Below, one piece after another: positions 63,787 through 64,000 of a stretch of 64,000 bases of DNA. The translations under genes were made by a program, and so were the position numbers. The stretch comes from Synechococcus sp. PROS-U-1. GTDB lineage: Bacteria; Cyanobacteriota; Cyanobacteriia; PCC-6307; Cyanobiaceae. Under the pieces are notes generated by a model. That model searched no databases. It saw nothing but the letters and a program-made list of their open reading frames with translations, and had not been told where the DNA came from. The stretch is from the NCBI RefSeq assembly GCF_014279755.1, contig NZ_CP047951.1, positions 2,512,004 through 2,576,003 on the forward strand, in the 5' to 3' direction. The stretch's first letter is position 1; the number at the start of each line of letters is the position of its first letter.

Positions 63787-64000
63787 CATGGCCATTTGGC
63801 CCAACCAAACAACAAAGCGGCTGCGGAAGACGACCAAAAAACCCCTCAACACACTGTGGAAAACAAACGAAAACACCCCCTTCTTCACAGCCGGCGGTTT
63901 TCCACCTGCTGTGAAGACGTGGAAAACGAGCCATTGCTCCCCATCCTCTGAAAAATTTTCCTCAACCATGATCAACCCAGAATCTCTGTAATGACTGGTT
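63787..64000. other. Candidate replication origin region with DnaA-box-like 9-mers
   Basis: No convincing gene. Three close variants of the cyanobacterial DnaA box TTTTCCACA are present: TGTGGAAAA at 63855-63863 (reverse of a perfect box), TTTTCCACC at 63898-63906, and CGTGGAAAA at 63918-63926 (reverse, one mismatch). Box 2 lies in the 16-base loop of a perfect 10-base inverted repeat (63882-63891 and 63908-63917). The last 40 bases are AT-rich (GAAAAATTTTCC). In picocyanobacteria the origin region lies next to dnaN, which would be expected just beyond this edge. Confidence 0.66.

Noticed and set aside
63737..63991. Several 65-77 residue frames on both strands after thrC
   Set aside because: They overlap each other and the terminator and have Lys/Phe/Pro-rich chance composition in the origin-like region.

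Overview
The window looks like the chromosome of a marine unicellular cyanobacterium of the Synechococcus/Cyanobium type. Evidence: ferredoxin-type nitrate and nitrite reductases (NarB with NarM, NirA), an NrtP nitrate permease, cyanase, photosystem II PsbQ, a Tic20-like protein, a DUF3134 protein, a phytol-kinase-like enzyme, GC-rich codon use, short intergenic gaps and many 4-bp or 1-bp start/stop overlaps. No rRNA, tRNA, CRISPR array or insertion sequence was seen. Strain and family names are judged from the sequence alone; no database was searched.

Layout. 1-400: start of a sodium/solute symporter gene and a tiny membrane ORF. 505-4320: a three-gene operon (circularly permuted ATP-grasp, alpha-E, transglutaminase) and a cupin-like protein. 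4400-22505: a nitrogen-assimilation island. It has molybdenum cofactor genes (mobA-moaA, moaC-moeA, moaD-moaE, moaB), nrtP, narB, narM, a Tat-exported beta-carbonic anhydrase, siroheme genes (cobA and a SirB/CbiX-like chelatase), nirA, a formate/nitrite channel, a HEAT protein and cynS. A perfect NtcA-type site precedes nirA and two weaker ones precede nrtP. Together these genes import nitrate, nitrite and cyanate, build both reductase cofactors and deliver ammonium.

22700-46360: housekeeping and mixed genes: TrpD-like protein, GNAT, MFS transporter, ppk, a group 2 sigma factor, phytol kinase, DAHP synthase, acnB, ClC channel, radical SAM protein, O-antigen ligase-like protein, purU, psbQ, a ThiO-like oxidase, dnaK, aroE, tic20, rpsF and argG. 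46370-53650: mraY, an AT-rich gene-poor stretch, two small genes, a frame-shifted chimera of L,D-transpeptidase and M23-peptidase sequence, purT, an AT-rich orphan EF-hand gene and sucrose-phosphate synthase. 53850-63740: DUF1400-type hydrolase, uvrA, recN, an ABC1 kinase, a stand-alone DUF1400 protein and thrC.

The last 210 bases carry three DnaA-box-like 9-mers, one of them in the loop of a 10-bp inverted repeat. The window probably ends in the replication origin, next to where picocyanobacteria usually carry dnaN. The most notable observations are this origin candidate, two genes that seem to need CTG starts overlapping the upstream TGA, the transpeptidase/M23 chimera, the orphan EF-hand gene, and a 44-residue ORF between nirA and the nitrite channel with a duplicated 11-residue motif.
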